Shown one piece after another: positions 1 through 7,801 of a stretch of 33,977 nucleotides of DNA (the stretch's first letter is position 1; each line of letters starts with the position of its first letter). This DNA is from Candidatus Pararuminococcus gallinarum (GTDB lineage: Bacteria; Bacillota; Clostridia; Oscillospirales; Ruminococcaceae). A model generated the notes under the pieces. It made no database searches. It was not told the DNA's origin and was given only the letters and a program-made list of their open reading frames with translations. The position numbers and the translations under genes are program-made. Where the stretch lies: NCBI GenBank assembly GCA_904419775.1, contig CAJFSX010000014.1, positions 1 to 33,977 on the forward strand. Reading direction: 5' to 3'.

Positions 1-1
1 T

Positions 2-577
2 GTATGTGGTTATGTATGGGAAGGCGAGAATCCGCCTGAGAAATGTCCGCAGTGCGGCGCAGAGGTGGAAGAGCAGTATAATTTCTGTCCACAGTGCCAG
101 GCCAAGCTTCGCCCAGATGCCCAAACTCCGCCTCCGGGCCCAGATCCGGCCAATCAGAACGGCGGAGAGCACAATGTTCCCCCTTATACACAGAATCAGC
201 CTGGTGCAGCATTCGGACCGATGCCAGGTACTGCTTATGATTACTATACCCAGCGCAACCGTCAGAATAACCCCTATGGAGGAGCGCCAGGAGCTGGCGC
301 AGGCGGCCCGTATCCCAATCCCAACTTCCCCACCGTTAACTATCAGCCGCCTAAAAAGCATACCGGTGTCATCGTGGCCATTGTGATCGCGGCCATGGCG
401 GTGATTATTTCTATTATTGTGGGGCTGGTCGCCATCGTTAACTGGGCGGTTCAGCATACGGAGGAATACTACTACCAGTACGATTGGGACTGGGATAACG
501 CAAGCTGGCAGGATACCGTCCCTCAGCAGGATACCATCCAGCTTTCTGACAGCCACAGTGTTACATTCCCCAAATAA
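2..577 (+). CDS. Rubredoxin-like zinc-ribbon membrane protein (5' partial)
   Basis: The reading frame is open at the left edge, so the start lies outside the window. The first visible residues read VCGYVWEGENPPEKCPQCGA, the second half of a rubredoxin/rubrerythrin-type metal knuckle; a further FCPQC pair follows. A low-complexity segment rich in Pro, Gln, Asn, Gly and Tyr comes next (about codons 40-118), then one hydrophobic helix (about 120-150, rich in Ile/Val/Ala), and a short acidic and aromatic tail. This suggests a membrane-anchored protein with a cytosolic zinc ribbon. Proteins of this layout are common in Clostridia and mostly uncharacterised, so no reaction is proposed. The gene ends just before a strong terminator that it shares with the convergent ychF. 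An ATG at 65 is internal and would remove half of the metal site. Confidence 0.7.
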   Translation, partial: VCGYVWEGENPPEKCPQCGAEVEEQYNFCPQCQAKLRPDAQTPPPGPDPANQNGGEHNVPPYTQNQPGAAFGPMPGTAYDYYTQRNRQNNPYGGAPGAGAGGPYPNPNFPTVNYQPPKKHTGVIVAIVIAAMAVIISIIVGLVAIVNWAVQHTEEYYYQYDWDWDNASWQDTVPQQDTIQLSDSHSVTFPK

Positions 578-578
578 A

Positions 579-612
579 AACAGCGCGGAGATTTTCTCCG
601 CGCTGTTTCTTT
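579..612. terminator. Bidirectional intrinsic terminator
   Basis: A perfect 13-bp stem (579-591 with 595-607) encloses a 3-nt TTT loop, with T-rich sequence after it on the plus strand and A-rich sequence before it. It lies between the zinc-ribbon gene (+) and ychF (-), which converge here, so it probably serves both. Confidence 0.88.
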
Positions 613-626
613 ATACTTCGCAAGTT

Positions 627-1721
627 TTACACGTTAAACCGGAAAAGGACCACATCGCCGTCCTGCATGACGTATTCTTTCCCTTCGGAGCGGACCAATC
701 CCTTTTCCTTGGCGGCGGTCATGCTGCCGCAAGCCACCAGGTCGTCGAAAGCCACGACCTCAGCCCGGATAAAGCCTTTTTCAAAGTCGGAGTGGATTTT
801 ACCCGCCGCCTGGGGCGCTTTGGTCCCCTTGGTGATGGTCCAGGCACGAACCTCCGGCTTGCCGGCGGTGAGATAGGAGATCAGACCCAGCAGGCTGTAG
901 CACTCCTGGATCAGACGGTCCAGACCCGACTGGGTCAGGCCCAATTCGGACAAGAACATGGCCTTGTCCTCCGGAGACATATCGGAGATTTCCTCCTCAA
1001 TGCTGGCGCAGATGGGCAGAACCCCGGCGCCTTCTTCCTCGGCAATCTTTTTGACCTGGGCAAAATACTGTTGGTTGTCCAGTCCGCCGATAAAATCGTC
1101 CTCTGACAGGTTAGCCGCATAGATGACAGGCTTATTGGAGAGCAGGGGAATGGTGGAGATAAGCTCCTTTTCCTCCTCGTCACAGGCAAAGGCACGGGCG
1201 GATTTGCCCTCCTCCAGATGGGCTTTCAGCCGCTGGAACAGTTCTGCCTCGGCGGTATATTTTTTATCAGCTTTGGCCATCTTCAGGGCTTTGTCGATCC
1301 GCCGTTCCACCAGTTCGATGTCGGAGAAGATCAGTTCCAGGTTGATGGTTTCAATATCCCGGGCGGGACCAATTTCACCGTTGACGTGGATGATCTCGGT
1401 GCTTTCAAAGCAGCGGACCACATGGACAATGGCGTCCACCTCCCGGATGTTGGAAAGAAACTTATTGCCCAGTCCCTCACCTTTGGAAGCGCCTTTGACA
1501 AGGCCGGCAATGTCCACAAATTCGATGACAGCGGGGGTATATTTATCCGGATGATACATTTCGGCCAGCACATCCAGACGTTTGTCCGGGACGGCCACTA
1601 CTCCTACATTGGGTTCGATGGTGCAGAAAGGATAGTTGGCGGATTCTGCGCCAGCATTGGTAATGGCGTTAAATAGGGTGCTTTTTCCCACATTAGGGAG
1701 GCCGACAATTCCTAATTTCAT
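627..1721 (-). CDS. ychF: Redox-regulated P-loop NTPase YchF (OLA1 family)
   Basis: This 364-residue protein has the full-length YchF layout. It starts [15 protein letters not shown] (Walker A, residues 7-15), followed by [12 protein letters not shown] in the switch region, the [10 protein letters not shown] Walker B segment, and a C-terminal TGS domain. The G4 position reads NLSE rather than NKxD, the known signature of this family, which prefers ATP over GTP. YchF binds ribosomes and is linked to translation and stress responses; this role is family knowledge, not seen here. The ATG at 1721 is preceded by GGAG at 8-nt spacing. The gene is monocistronic, with its own promoter upstream and a shared terminator downstream. 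Confidence 0.97.
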   Translation of the reverse strand: MKLGIVGLPNVGKSTLFNAITNAGAESANYPFCTIEPNVGVVAVPDKRLDVLAEMYHPDKYTPAVIEFVDIAGLVKGASKGEGLGNKFLSNIREVDAIVHVVRCFESTEIIHVNGEIGPARDIETINLELIFSDIELVERRIDKALKMAKADKKYTAEAELFQRLKAHLEEGKSARAFACDEEEKELISTIPLLSNKPVIYAANLSEDDFIGGLDNQQYFAQVKKIAEEEGAGVLPICASIEEEISDMSPEDKAMFLSELGLTQSGLDRLIQECYSLLGLISYLTAGKPEVRAWTITKGTKAPQAAGKIHSDFEKGFIRAEVVAFDDLVACGSMTAAKEKGLVRSEGKEYVMQDGDVVLFRFNV

Positions 1722-1800
1722 ACAAGTTGCTCCAATCTATCGTTGCATTGATTTTGCTGGATCAGGCATCCTCATAGCAGGCGTCTGATAAAACATTATC

Positions 1801-1829
1801 ATTATACCCGCTATTTGGATGAGGGGCAA
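1801..1829 (-). promoter_or_regulatory. Sigma-A-type promoter for ychF
   Basis: On the minus strand, TTGCCC (1829-1824), a 17-nt spacer and TATAAT (1806-1801) fit the housekeeping consensus well. It lies about 80 nt upstream of the ychF ATG. Confidence 0.7.
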
Positions 1830-1893
1830 GGGCTGTTCATCCGAAATCGAGGATTCCTTAAAAAATTATTCACTATTCCGGGTATTTTTATTG

Positions 1894-1899
1894 TATAAT
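1894..1899 (+). promoter_or_regulatory. Probable -10 element for the two-component operon
   Basis: TATAAT at 1894-1899 sits about 190 nt upstream of the response-regulator ATG. No good -35 box lies at 16-18 nt; TTCACT at 1869-1874 (19-nt spacing) is the best I see. The assignment rests mainly on the perfect -10 hexamer and its AT-rich setting. Confidence 0.5.
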
Positions 1900-1905
1900 A
1901 GAAAT

Positions 1906-2075
1906 ATCAGTTCAGCAAAAGGCTACATACCGAGATGGGAGAATAGCGGCGAATGGCCAAAGGCCCGGCGCCTTGCCATAAATAGCGCCGCAAACGGTCT
2001 GTCTTTTAGCCTCGTTATAGGTGGGAGCGGGCCATCAATGAAGCTTTTTTTGCAGAGTGAAATAGATGACGATCA
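1906..2075 (+). promoter_or_regulatory. Long structured 5' leader of the two-component operon
   Basis: No convincing gene occupies 1722-2090. Downstream of the -10 box, nested complementary segments can form one folded domain: 1920-1925 with 2007-2012 (AGGCTA/TAGCCT), 1929-1932 with 1995-1998 (ACCG/CGGT), 1946-1951 with 1986-1991 (GCGGCG/CGCCGC), and an inner GGCC-AAA-GGCC hairpin at 1955-1965. The pairs are ordered and non-crossing, as in a riboswitch-like leader. I do not recognise it as a known class: the c-di-GMP, FMN, TPP and cobalamin core motifs I looked for are absent. The pairing was done by eye. Confidence 0.3.
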
Positions 2076-2090
2076 TTGGGGGTTGAAATC

Positions 2091-2783
2091 ATGTCCATGG
2101 GGAGAATTTTAGTATCCGACGACGATAAGAATATCTGCGAGCTGTTGCGGCTCTATCTTGAAAAAGAGGGCTACGAAGTGAGTGTTGCCAACGATGGAAC
2201 CCAAGCCATCGCCAAATTCAATGCGGAAAGCCCTGACATGGTGCTTTTGGATATCATGATGCCGGGTTTAGATGGCTGGCAGGTTTGTCGCGAAATCCGG
2301 AAAAAATCCAACTGCCCCATCATCATGATCACTGCCAAGGGCGAGACCTTTGACAAGGTCCTGGGCCTGGAGCTGGGGGCCGACGATTATGTGGTCAAGC
2401 CTTTTGATACCAAAGAAATTGTTGCAAGGATCAAGGCGGTTATGCGCCGCACAGGGAAGAATACCTCAGAGGGGGATGTCAAGGAAGTCCGCTATGATAA
2501 GCTGGTGGTCAATATGACCAAGTATGAGCTGAAGGTGGACGGCAAAATCGTGGATACCCCGCCTAAGGAGCTGGAGCTGCTCTATCACCTGGCCAGCAAT
2601 CCCAACCGCGTTTACACCAGAGATCAGCTGCTGGATGAGGTCTGGGGCTTTGAGTACTACGGTGATTCCAGAACGGTGGACGTACACATTAAGCGGCTGC
2701 GGGAAAAGCTGGAGGGTGTTTCTGACCAGTGGTCCCTGAAGACCGTATGGGGTGTCGGTTACAAATTTGAGGTCAAAGAATAA
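2091..2783 (+). CDS. OmpR/PhoB-family response regulator
   Basis: This DNA-binding response regulator has 230 residues. The receiver domain (about 5-120) has the acidic pocket SDDD at 9-12, phospho-acceptor Asp54 in LLDIMMP, Thr81, and Lys103 in VVKPFD. The C-terminal winged helix (about 131-230) ends in the typical RTVDVHIKRLREKL and WGVGYKF segments. The ATG at 2091 is chosen because GGGGG at 2078-2082 lies 8 nt upstream; a TTG at 2076 overlaps that site and an ATG at 2097 is also in frame. The kinase gene follows after 105 nt, and an HtrA protease gene after that. Inference: the pair senses envelope or protein-folding stress and controls htrA, as CssRS does in Bacillus. Confidence 0.93.
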   Translation: MSMGRILVSDDDKNICELLRLYLEKEGYEVSVANDGTQAIAKFNAESPDMVLLDIMMPGLDGWQVCREIRKKSNCPIIMITAKGETFDKVLGLELGADDYVVKPFDTKEIVARIKAVMRRTGKNTSEGDVKEVRYDKLVVNMTKYELKVDGKIVDTPPKELELLYHLASNPNRVYTRDQLLDEVWGFEYYGDSRTVDVHIKRLREKLEGVSDQWSLKTVWGVGYKFEVKE

Positions 2784-2788
2784 CCGTG

Positions 2789-2817
2789 CAGGCTGTACCA
2801 AAGGACGGTACAGCCTG
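2789..2817 (+). terminator. Intercistronic hairpin, possible attenuator
   Basis: A perfect 11-bp stem (2789-2799 with 2807-2817, 7-nt loop) lies just after the regulator stop codon, followed by TAGTTTCTCT. The weak T-tract suggests partial termination or an mRNA-processing hairpin between regulator and kinase rather than a full stop. Confidence 0.4.
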
Positions 2818-2888
2818 TAGTTTCTCTAAAAAGAGCCAGGCATTCTGGCCGCTTCCATGGGTATAGACAAGGAAAGGAGAGGGAAAGC

Positions 2889-4349
2889 TTGCAGAAAAGT
2901 GTATTTACCCGTTATTTTTCGGTTTGCGCCGTCATCATCCTGATGTGCATTACCGTCCTCGGCGGGCTATTCCTCATTTTCGCCTCCCAAAATTTTCGAA
3001 ACGAAAAGCTGGACTTACTCTACAAAAACGCCAGCCACGCTGCGGAAATCACCATGGAAAATTATCAGATCAACGATTATCAGTATATCAGCCAAACGGC
3101 CATCCTCCAGGGCTATGAGATGATGGGAAACGCCATTGACGCTGAAATTTTTCTGACCGACCTGAATGGAAAGACTTTGGTCTGTACCGAGGAGGGTTCT
3201 TGCCAGCATGCCACCTACCTTATGGCGCAAAGCATTATGAACCGGATCAAAAACGGTGAGTCCTACTCGGAGATGGGAAAACTGGGCGGTATTTACACCG
3301 ACCGCTACTACACGGTGGGAGTTCCGCTATTGACAGAAGGAAATCAGGTGGTGGGAGCTATTTTTGCTTCTACCGCGGCTCAAAGCCTCAGTGATTTCTT
3401 AATGAACATGCTGAAAATGTTTGCCGTTAGTTCGGTGGCGGTACTTCTGTTGGCCTTTGTCATCATTTATTTTGTGACAAAACGGATGACCCGGCCTTTG
3501 GCCCAGATGTCCCAGGCCATCCGCAGCTTTGCCAAGGGCGACTTTACAGTGCGGGTACCGGTGGAGGGCAATGATGAGATCGCCCAATTGGCCATTGCTT
3601 TTAATAACATGGCAAATTCCCTGGCCATGACAGAATCTACCCGCCGCTCTTTTGTGGCCAATGTGTCCCACGAGCTGAAAACGCCCATGACTACCATCGG
3701 GGGCTTTGTGGACGGTATTATTGACGGCACCATTCCAGAGGAGAAGCACAAATACTATCTGCGCATTGTCTCCGATGAGGTAAAAAGGCTCTCCCGCATG
3801 GTTCGCTCCATGCTGAATATTTCCCGCATTGAGGCCGGGGAAACCACCATCAATGCCACCGATTTTGATATTAATGCCGTCGTCTGCCAGACGGTCTTTA
3901 GCCTGGAACAGCAGATCGAGAAAAAGCATGTGGATATCCGGGGGTTGGATAGCCCCAGGGTGCTGGTGTGCGCCGATGAGGATTTGATCTACCAGGTGGT
4001 CTATAACCTCATTGACAACGCTGTCAAGTTTGTGGATGAAGGCGGCTATATTGAGGTCAGCTATGAGGTTTCGGGGCCGGTGACCTATATTGCGGTGCGC
4101 AATTCCGGTGCCGGTATCCCCAAAGAGGAGATTCCCCATGTATTTGACCGGTTCTATAAATCCGACCGGTCCCGTGGCCTGGATAAAAACGGTGTGGGGC
4201 TGGGATTGTATATTGTCCGCTCCATTATAAATCTCCATTCCGGAGATATACTAGTCAGGAGTGTGGAAGGGGAATACTGCGAATTTGTGTTCTCTCTGCC
4301 TACCGGTTCCGCCGCCAGATTCAAAAAAAATGAGAATAAAGAAAAATGA
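2889..4349 (+). CDS. HAMP-domain sensor histidine kinase
   Basis: This 486-residue membrane kinase has an N-terminal helix (about 10-32), an extracytoplasmic sensor loop (about 33-170), a second helix (about 178-198), a HAMP linker (about 199-246), HisKA with phosphorylatable His261 in VSHELKTP, and an HATPase domain with the N-box around 373-377, NSGAGI (405-410) and GVGLGL (435-440). The start is a TTG at 2889, supported by AAGGAGAGG just upstream; no ATG fits. It is the partner of the preceding regulator. Autophosphorylation at His261 and transfer to Asp54 of the regulator is the expected reaction. The sensor loop holds two Cys residues (about 99 and 105, CTEEGSC) that could respond to redox state; that is speculation. 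Confidence 0.94.
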   Translation: MQKSVFTRYFSVCAVIILMCITVLGGLFLIFASQNFRNEKLDLLYKNASHAAEITMENYQINDYQYISQTAILQGYEMMGNAIDAEIFLTDLNGKTLVCTEEGSCQHATYLMAQSIMNRIKNGESYSEMGKLGGIYTDRYYTVGVPLLTEGNQVVGAIFASTAAQSLSDFLMNMLKMFAVSSVAVLLLAFVIIYFVTKRMTRPLAQMSQAIRSFAKGDFTVRVPVEGNDEIAQLAIAFNNMANSLAMTESTRRSFVANVSHELKTPMTTIGGFVDGIIDGTIPEEKHKYYLRIVSDEVKRLSRMVRSMLNISRIEAGETTINATDFDINAVVCQTVFSLEQQIEKKHVDIRGLDSPRVLVCADEDLIYQVVYNLIDNAVKFVDEGGYIEVSYEVSGPVTYIAVRNSGAGIPKEEIPHVFDRFYKSDRSRGLDKNGVGLGLYIVRSIINLHSGDILVRSVEGEYCEFVFSLPTGSAARFKKNENKEK

Positions 4350-4417
4350 TTGATCTTTTGTTTATTTTATGTCCACAATCAGCCGCTACAATAGGGTCAG
4401 GAAAGGAAATCACCGAT

Positions 4418-4441
4418 AAGCCGCCTGCATTCGGCGGCCTT
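4418..4441 (+). other. Hairpin in the htrA 5' region
   Basis: GCCGCC (4420-4425) pairs with GGCGGC (4433-4438) across a 7-nt loop, flanked by AA and TT. There is no real T-run, so a terminator is doubtful. It ends about 20 nt before the htrA start codon and could affect translation. Confidence 0.3.
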
Positions 4442-4461
4442 GATTCGGGAGGGTTTGATAG

Positions 4462-6138
4462 ATGAACGAATTTGAAAAAAACGATTACCCAGGCCAGCCC
4501 CAGGAAGGGGCCCAAGGGGAGACGCGGAAAATGGGAGGCCAAGGGGCTTCTAGCTCCTGGGAGCAGGGTGCATCCTCGTGGGAAACTGCGTCCTATGCTG
4601 ATACTGCGGCACAGGGTGGGCAGGGGTCGGGCCGCGAGAGCGGAGCTTCCTCTGCCGGGGAGAATCACGACACTGCCTCTTCTCCCAAAGAAGAAACTGG
4701 TTGGGTTTACGGCAATCAGTCCTACTACCACAACCCGTCCCAGGGAGGGCAGAGTGCCTCCACCGGTGGCGCCTACCAATCGGATTACGGCGGGCAGCAG
4801 GGCTATCAGCAGCCCTACAGTGACTACCGCTCTACCGGAGGTGCGGCGAATAACCATCAGCGGGTATCCCCTAACCCCTACCGCTATAATTTTGATGAAT
4901 ATGAAGCGGCGGCAAAACAGGGCAAAGGCTCCCGGAAGAATCGGGGCATTGTGGCCTTTCTCTTCATTTTATGCATCGTTTTTGTGCTCACCGGCCTGAT
5001 GTTTGCCGGGGTAGGCGTCTATCGTCTGGTCTCTGAAGAGGATAGCAGCGGCACCCATGACAATGCCCAGCTTCCGCAAAGTGGGGAAACGGACGCCCAG
5101 AGCGGCCTAGTGCTGGAAAATAAGCCCGATGTATCTGATACCTTGTCGGAAGACGGATCTCTGACCACAGCCCAGATTCAGAAAAAGGTACGTCCGTCTG
5201 TGGTAGGTGTGATTAAATATCAGGCGGCTTATCCCTTTACAGCGGCAGGAGAGGGTTCTGGTATTATTATGAGCGCCGACGGTTATATTGTCACCAATGC
5301 CCATGTGGTCAGTGATGCGGATGAAATTGGTGTGGTTTTGGCTAACGGCGAGGACTACGTAGCCCAGTTGGTGGGAATTGACACCAAGACTGATTTAGCG
5401 GTGCTGAAGATTGAAGCGGAGAATCTGTCCTATGCGGAATTTGGCAACTCTGACCAGCTGGAAGTAGGGGAAAAGGCGGTGGCCATCGGTTACCCTGGCG
5501 GCATCGAGTTTGGAGGCAGCACCACTGAAGGCATTATTTCGGGACTCAACCGTGTGGTGAAAAGCTCTGACGGCACTGGTAATGCCATCACCTATATCCA
5601 GACCGATGCGGCCATCAATCCTGGAAATTCCGGAGGCGCCCTCATCAACCGTTTTGGCCAGGTCATTGGGATTAACTCCGCCAAAGTCAGCAATGTGGAC
5701 TATGAAGGGATCGGTTTTGCCATTCCCATTAATGAAGCGAAGCCTATCATCGACGAACTGATGGAAAATGGCCGGGTAACCGGACGGGTGAAGATCGGTA
5801 TTACGGTACAGCCGGTGACCGAGGCGCTGTCAAAGCTCAACGATGTCCCTCAGGGAGTCCGCATCATTTCCATCGAAGCTGACAGCGATGCGGCGGCAAA
5901 GAATCTGATGGTAGGAGATATCATCACCAAAATTAACGAACAGGAAATATACTCAAACTCCGACGTGGCCACGGCACTGGAGGGGCTGACACCTGGTCAG
6001 ACCATTCGGATGACTATCTATCGGAAGACCAGCACCGGCTCTCAAAAGACGTTTGAAGTTAATGTAGAGCTGCAGGAGGATGTGGAAAACGCATTGCCTG
6101 ATTTGGTGCCTACAGCCCAAAGCGGAGAAAAGTCTTAA
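4462..6138 (+). CDS. Membrane-anchored HtrA/DegP-type serine protease with PDZ domain
   Basis: This 558-residue S1C-family protease is built as follows: a long disordered cytosolic N-terminus (1-155, rich in Gly, Ser, Gln and Tyr), one membrane helix (about 163-186), an acidic linker, a trypsin-like domain with catalytic His281 (TNAHVV), Asp311 (TDLAVL) and Ser390 (NPGNSGGAL), and a C-terminal PDZ domain (about 440-535). It degrades or refolds damaged extracytoplasmic proteins. The ATG at 4462 is preceded by GGGAGGG. The 160-residue head is much longer than in most HtrA proteins, though such heads are common in Gram-positive members. It follows the two-component genes by 112 nt and ends at a strong terminator, consistent with an envelope-stress unit. 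The function is well supported; the regulatory link is inferred. Confidence 0.95.
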   Translation: MNEFEKNDYPGQPQEGAQGETRKMGGQGASSSWEQGASSWETASYADTAAQGGQGSGRESGASSAGENHDTASSPKEETGWVYGNQSYYHNPSQGGQSASTGGAYQSDYGGQQGYQQPYSDYRSTGGAANNHQRVSPNPYRYNFDEYEAAAKQGKGSRKNRGIVAFLFILCIVFVLTGLMFAGVGVYRLVSEEDSSGTHDNAQLPQSGETDAQSGLVLENKPDVSDTLSEDGSLTTAQIQKKVRPSVVGVIKYQAAYPFTAAGEGSGIIMSADGYIVTNAHVVSDADEIGVVLANGEDYVAQLVGIDTKTDLAVLKIEAENLSYAEFGNSDQLEVGEKAVAIGYPGGIEFGGSTTEGIISGLNRVVKSSDGTGNAITYIQTDAAINPGNSGGALINRFGQVIGINSAKVSNVDYEGIGFAIPINEAKPIIDELMENGRVTGRVKIGITVQPVTEALSKLNDVPQGVRIISIEADSDAAAKNLMVGDIITKINEQEIYSNSDVATALEGLTPGQTIRMTIYRKTSTGSQKTFEVNVELQEDVENALPDLVPTAQSGEKS

Positions 6139-6142
6139 ACGG

Positions 6143-6175
6143 AAAACCTCGCATCTGCGGATGCGAGGTTTTTTA
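6143..6175 (+). terminator. Intrinsic terminator after htrA
   Basis: A perfect 13-bp stem (6143-6155 with 6160-6172) has a TGCG tetraloop and a T-run at its 3' foot. It starts 5 nt after the htrA stop codon. Confidence 0.92.
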
Positions 6176-6246
6176 ATCGCTCGGGGCAAGAAAAAGGGCG
6201 AGAGGAGAAAGGTTTTTAGGGAAAATGCTACTTTTTTCGGTTTGGG

Positions 6247-6275
6247 TTGTCCCTGAAGCTCGGTTGTTGTAAAAT
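6247..6275 (+). promoter_or_regulatory. Sigma-A-type promoter for the AEC permease gene
   Basis: TTGTCC (6247-6252), a 17-nt spacer and TAAAAT (6270-6275) lie about 40 nt upstream of the start codon, after the htrA terminator. Confidence 0.6.
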
Positions 6276-6316
6276 AAAAAAGCAATATAGCAATACAGCG
6301 GATGGGGGAAAAGACA

Positions 6317-7255
6317 TTGGAGCTTTCATGGGTGCTCATGCAACAGGTACTCGTTATGTTCCTACTCATTGGAGTGGGCTTTTTTTGTGTCAAAAGGAAT
6401 ATTATCAGTGAGAAGGGTTCCAAGCAGCTATCCGATCTACTGATCTACATTGTGGTTCCCTGTTTGGCCATCGATGTTTACCAGGTGGACATGGATACAG
6501 GGATCATCAAGGGGATTATCCTTGCTTTTGGTCTGGCGATCTTCAGCCATATCCTAGCCATTGTAGTGGCCAAGTTGCTTTTCCGGAAAAGGGAGGACCC
6601 CCGATACCGGGTGGAGCGATTTGCAGCGGTTTATTCCAACGCCGGATTTATGGGGCTGCCTTTGGTGCAGGCTACCATGGGTGATGAGGGGGTCATTTTT
6701 GCAACGGCCTATTTGGCAACCTTTAACCTTTTTGCCTTTTCCCTAGGTGCCATGGAGCTTCAGGGGGAAGGCCATCGGCCCAAGGTGCGTTCGATCCTGC
6801 TGCATCCCGGTATCTGGAGCGTGATCGTAGGTGTTTTGCTGTTCTGTTTCCAAATTCATCTGCCCAATCCCATTGGCCCCGCCATCAAATATGTGGCCTC
6901 TATGAATACGCCTTTGGGAATGATGGCTTGTGGGGCGTTCATCGCTGGAACAAAGCTGAAGGGGATGTTCCGCAACAAGGGGATGTATGGGGTCTGTGCG
7001 GTACGGCTGCTTTTGATCCCTCTACTACTCATCCTTATCTACAAACTGGCAGGGGTCATGCATTGGTTTGAGGGAGCAGAGATGGTAGTAATCATCAACC
7101 TGATTACCGCTTCCTGTCCTACGGCGGCCATGGCCAGTATTATGTCCAAGCAATACAATCAGGACGCGGCGTATGGCGGTCAGTTGGTGGCGGTGACCAC
7201 CATCTTATCCATTGTAACGCTGCCGCTGGTGGTTATGGTAGCTCAGCTTATTTGA
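6317..7255 (+). CDS. AEC (auxin efflux carrier) family permease
   Basis: This integral membrane protein of about 312 residues has some ten hydrophobic helices and AEC-family features: the N-terminal LIGVGFFCVKRNIIS helix, SDLLIYIVVPCLAI with its Pro-Cys break, SNAGFMGLPLVQA, and the C-terminal ITASCPTAAMASIM half-helix. AEC proteins in anaerobes often export or exchange organic acids such as malate; the substrate cannot be read here. I chose TTG at 6317 because GGGGGAAA (6303-6310) gives a good spacing and the resulting N-terminus (MELSWVLMQQVL) matches family starts. An in-frame ATG at 6302 has no binding site and would absorb it. The gene is monocistronic, between its own promoter and terminator. 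Confidence 0.9.
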   Translation: MELSWVLMQQVLVMFLLIGVGFFCVKRNIISEKGSKQLSDLLIYIVVPCLAIDVYQVDMDTGIIKGIILAFGLAIFSHILAIVVAKLLFRKREDPRYRVERFAAVYSNAGFMGLPLVQATMGDEGVIFATAYLATFNLFAFSLGAMELQGEGHRPKVRSILLHPGIWSVIVGVLLFCFQIHLPNPIGPAIKYVASMNTPLGMMACGAFIAGTKLKGMFRNKGMYGVCAVRLLLIPLLLILIYKLAGVMHWFEGAEMVVIINLITASCPTAAMASIMSKQYNQDAAYGGQLVAVTTILSIVTLPLVVMVAQLI

Positions 7256-7280
7256 TCGGTCCCCATAAAAGCCGGAAAGC

Positions 7281-7325
7281 AAAGGCGCGAAACTTTTTTC
7301 TTAGAAAAGTTTCGCGCCTTTTTTG
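7281..7325. terminator. Strong terminator after the AEC permease
   Basis: A perfect 17-bp stem (7281-7297 with 7305-7321) with a 7-nt loop is followed by TTTTTT on the plus strand. Confidence 0.93.
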
Positions 7326-7766
7326 TTTGGCTTTCAGGCCCTTGAGAGATTTTGCCCTGCAAAAAGAAGGATTCGAAAAAGGAAGAAGAAGGCCATGAAG
7401 GGGCAGAAACCAGTCGGACGCATAAGATGATATTGGCATTTGAGGTGGCGGCGCAGTAAAGGGCGGCGGAATCAGAAAGCGGGTTCCACAGGCTTTGCTG
7501 CATTTTATATCCTGTCCGTGTTTACTGCCCAATTGCCGCGAAATGCCAGATGCCCAGTTCCTGAGGGCACTTTTCAGCCGGGCCGGGTACCCGGCTTGGC
7601 TTTTACCATAAGGAGCGCCGGACGCCCTAGGGTGTCCGGCCGCTGAGGAATAGGATGGGACACCGCCCTAAAAAGAAAAACTATCTCCCGCGACGCCTTG
7701 CCGGCAAAAGTCCTTCCCGCGGGATCCCTTTTCTAGGGAACGGTGTTTCTTATGATAAAGTGAAAT
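7322..7766. other. Non-coding convergent intergenic region with many inverted repeats
   Basis: No open frame here has a binding site plus a protein-like sequence; the 207-nt frame at 7440 looks random. Instead there are successive stems: the multi-part helix at 7434-7548 (separate entry), GCCGGGCCGGG/CCCGGCTTGGC (about 7580-7604), a long stem with near-zero loop around GCCGGAC...GTCCGGC (about 7617-7641), TCCCGCG...CGCGGGA (about 7686-7723) and TCCCT/AGGGA (about 7725-7740). The region lies between the terminator of the + permease and the shared terminator of the - aldo/keto reductase. Confidence 0.5.
7434..7548 (+). ncRNA. Candidate structured RNA of unknown class
   Basis: Three nested, ordered helices pair across about 115 nt: 7434-7441 with 7541-7548 (TGGCATTT/AAATGCCA), 7448-7452 with 7535-7539 (GCGGC/GCCGC) and 7453-7460 with 7521-7528 (GCAGTAAA/TTTACTGC). 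The last two are directly stacked on the 5' side, leaving a 6-nt CCAATT bulge on the 3' side. Two small hairpins (7468-7471/7484-7487 and 7488-7492/7511-7515) could fill the interior, giving a multi-branch junction. A plus-strand transcript could run through the following stems to the terminator at 7767-7797. I checked by eye for RNase P, tmRNA, SRP and 6S core motifs and found none. The strand is uncertain and no clear promoter is visible. Confidence 0.3.
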
Positions 7767-7797
7767 AAAAAGCAGCCCAGAAGGGCTGCTTTTTTGC
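7767..7797. terminator. Bidirectional intrinsic terminator
   Basis: A perfect 12-bp stem (7767-7778 with 7783-7794) has an AGAA loop, with A-runs before and T-runs after it. It lies directly downstream of the minus-strand aldo/keto reductase and would also end any plus-strand transcript from the preceding region. Confidence 0.9.
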
Positions 7798-7801
7798 AAG
7801 A

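Noticed and set aside
417-1106. Long plus-strand frame opposite ychF
   Set aside because: It lies antisense to a highly conserved gene, has no ribosome binding site and its protein has no recognisable pattern.
1906-2075. c-di-GMP riboswitch in the two-component leader
   Set aside because: A CGCAAACGG segment is vaguely similar, but the tetraloop receptor and the conserved GGCAAACC part are absent.
1819-2112. 97-codon frame upstream of the response regulator
   Set aside because: Random-looking protein, no binding site, overlaps the promoter and leader.
3399-4238. 279-codon minus-strand frame inside the histidine kinase gene
   Set aside because: Antisense shadow of a kinase with a complete set of motifs.
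7440-7646. 68-codon frame in the convergent intergenic region
   Set aside because: No start signal; the sequence is better explained by RNA-like inverted repeats.
7430-7797. RNase P RNA, tmRNA, SRP RNA or 6S RNA
   Set aside because: I searched by eye for GAGGAAAGTCC, the tmRNA T-loop, the SRP GGAAG loop and the 6S core and found none on either strand.
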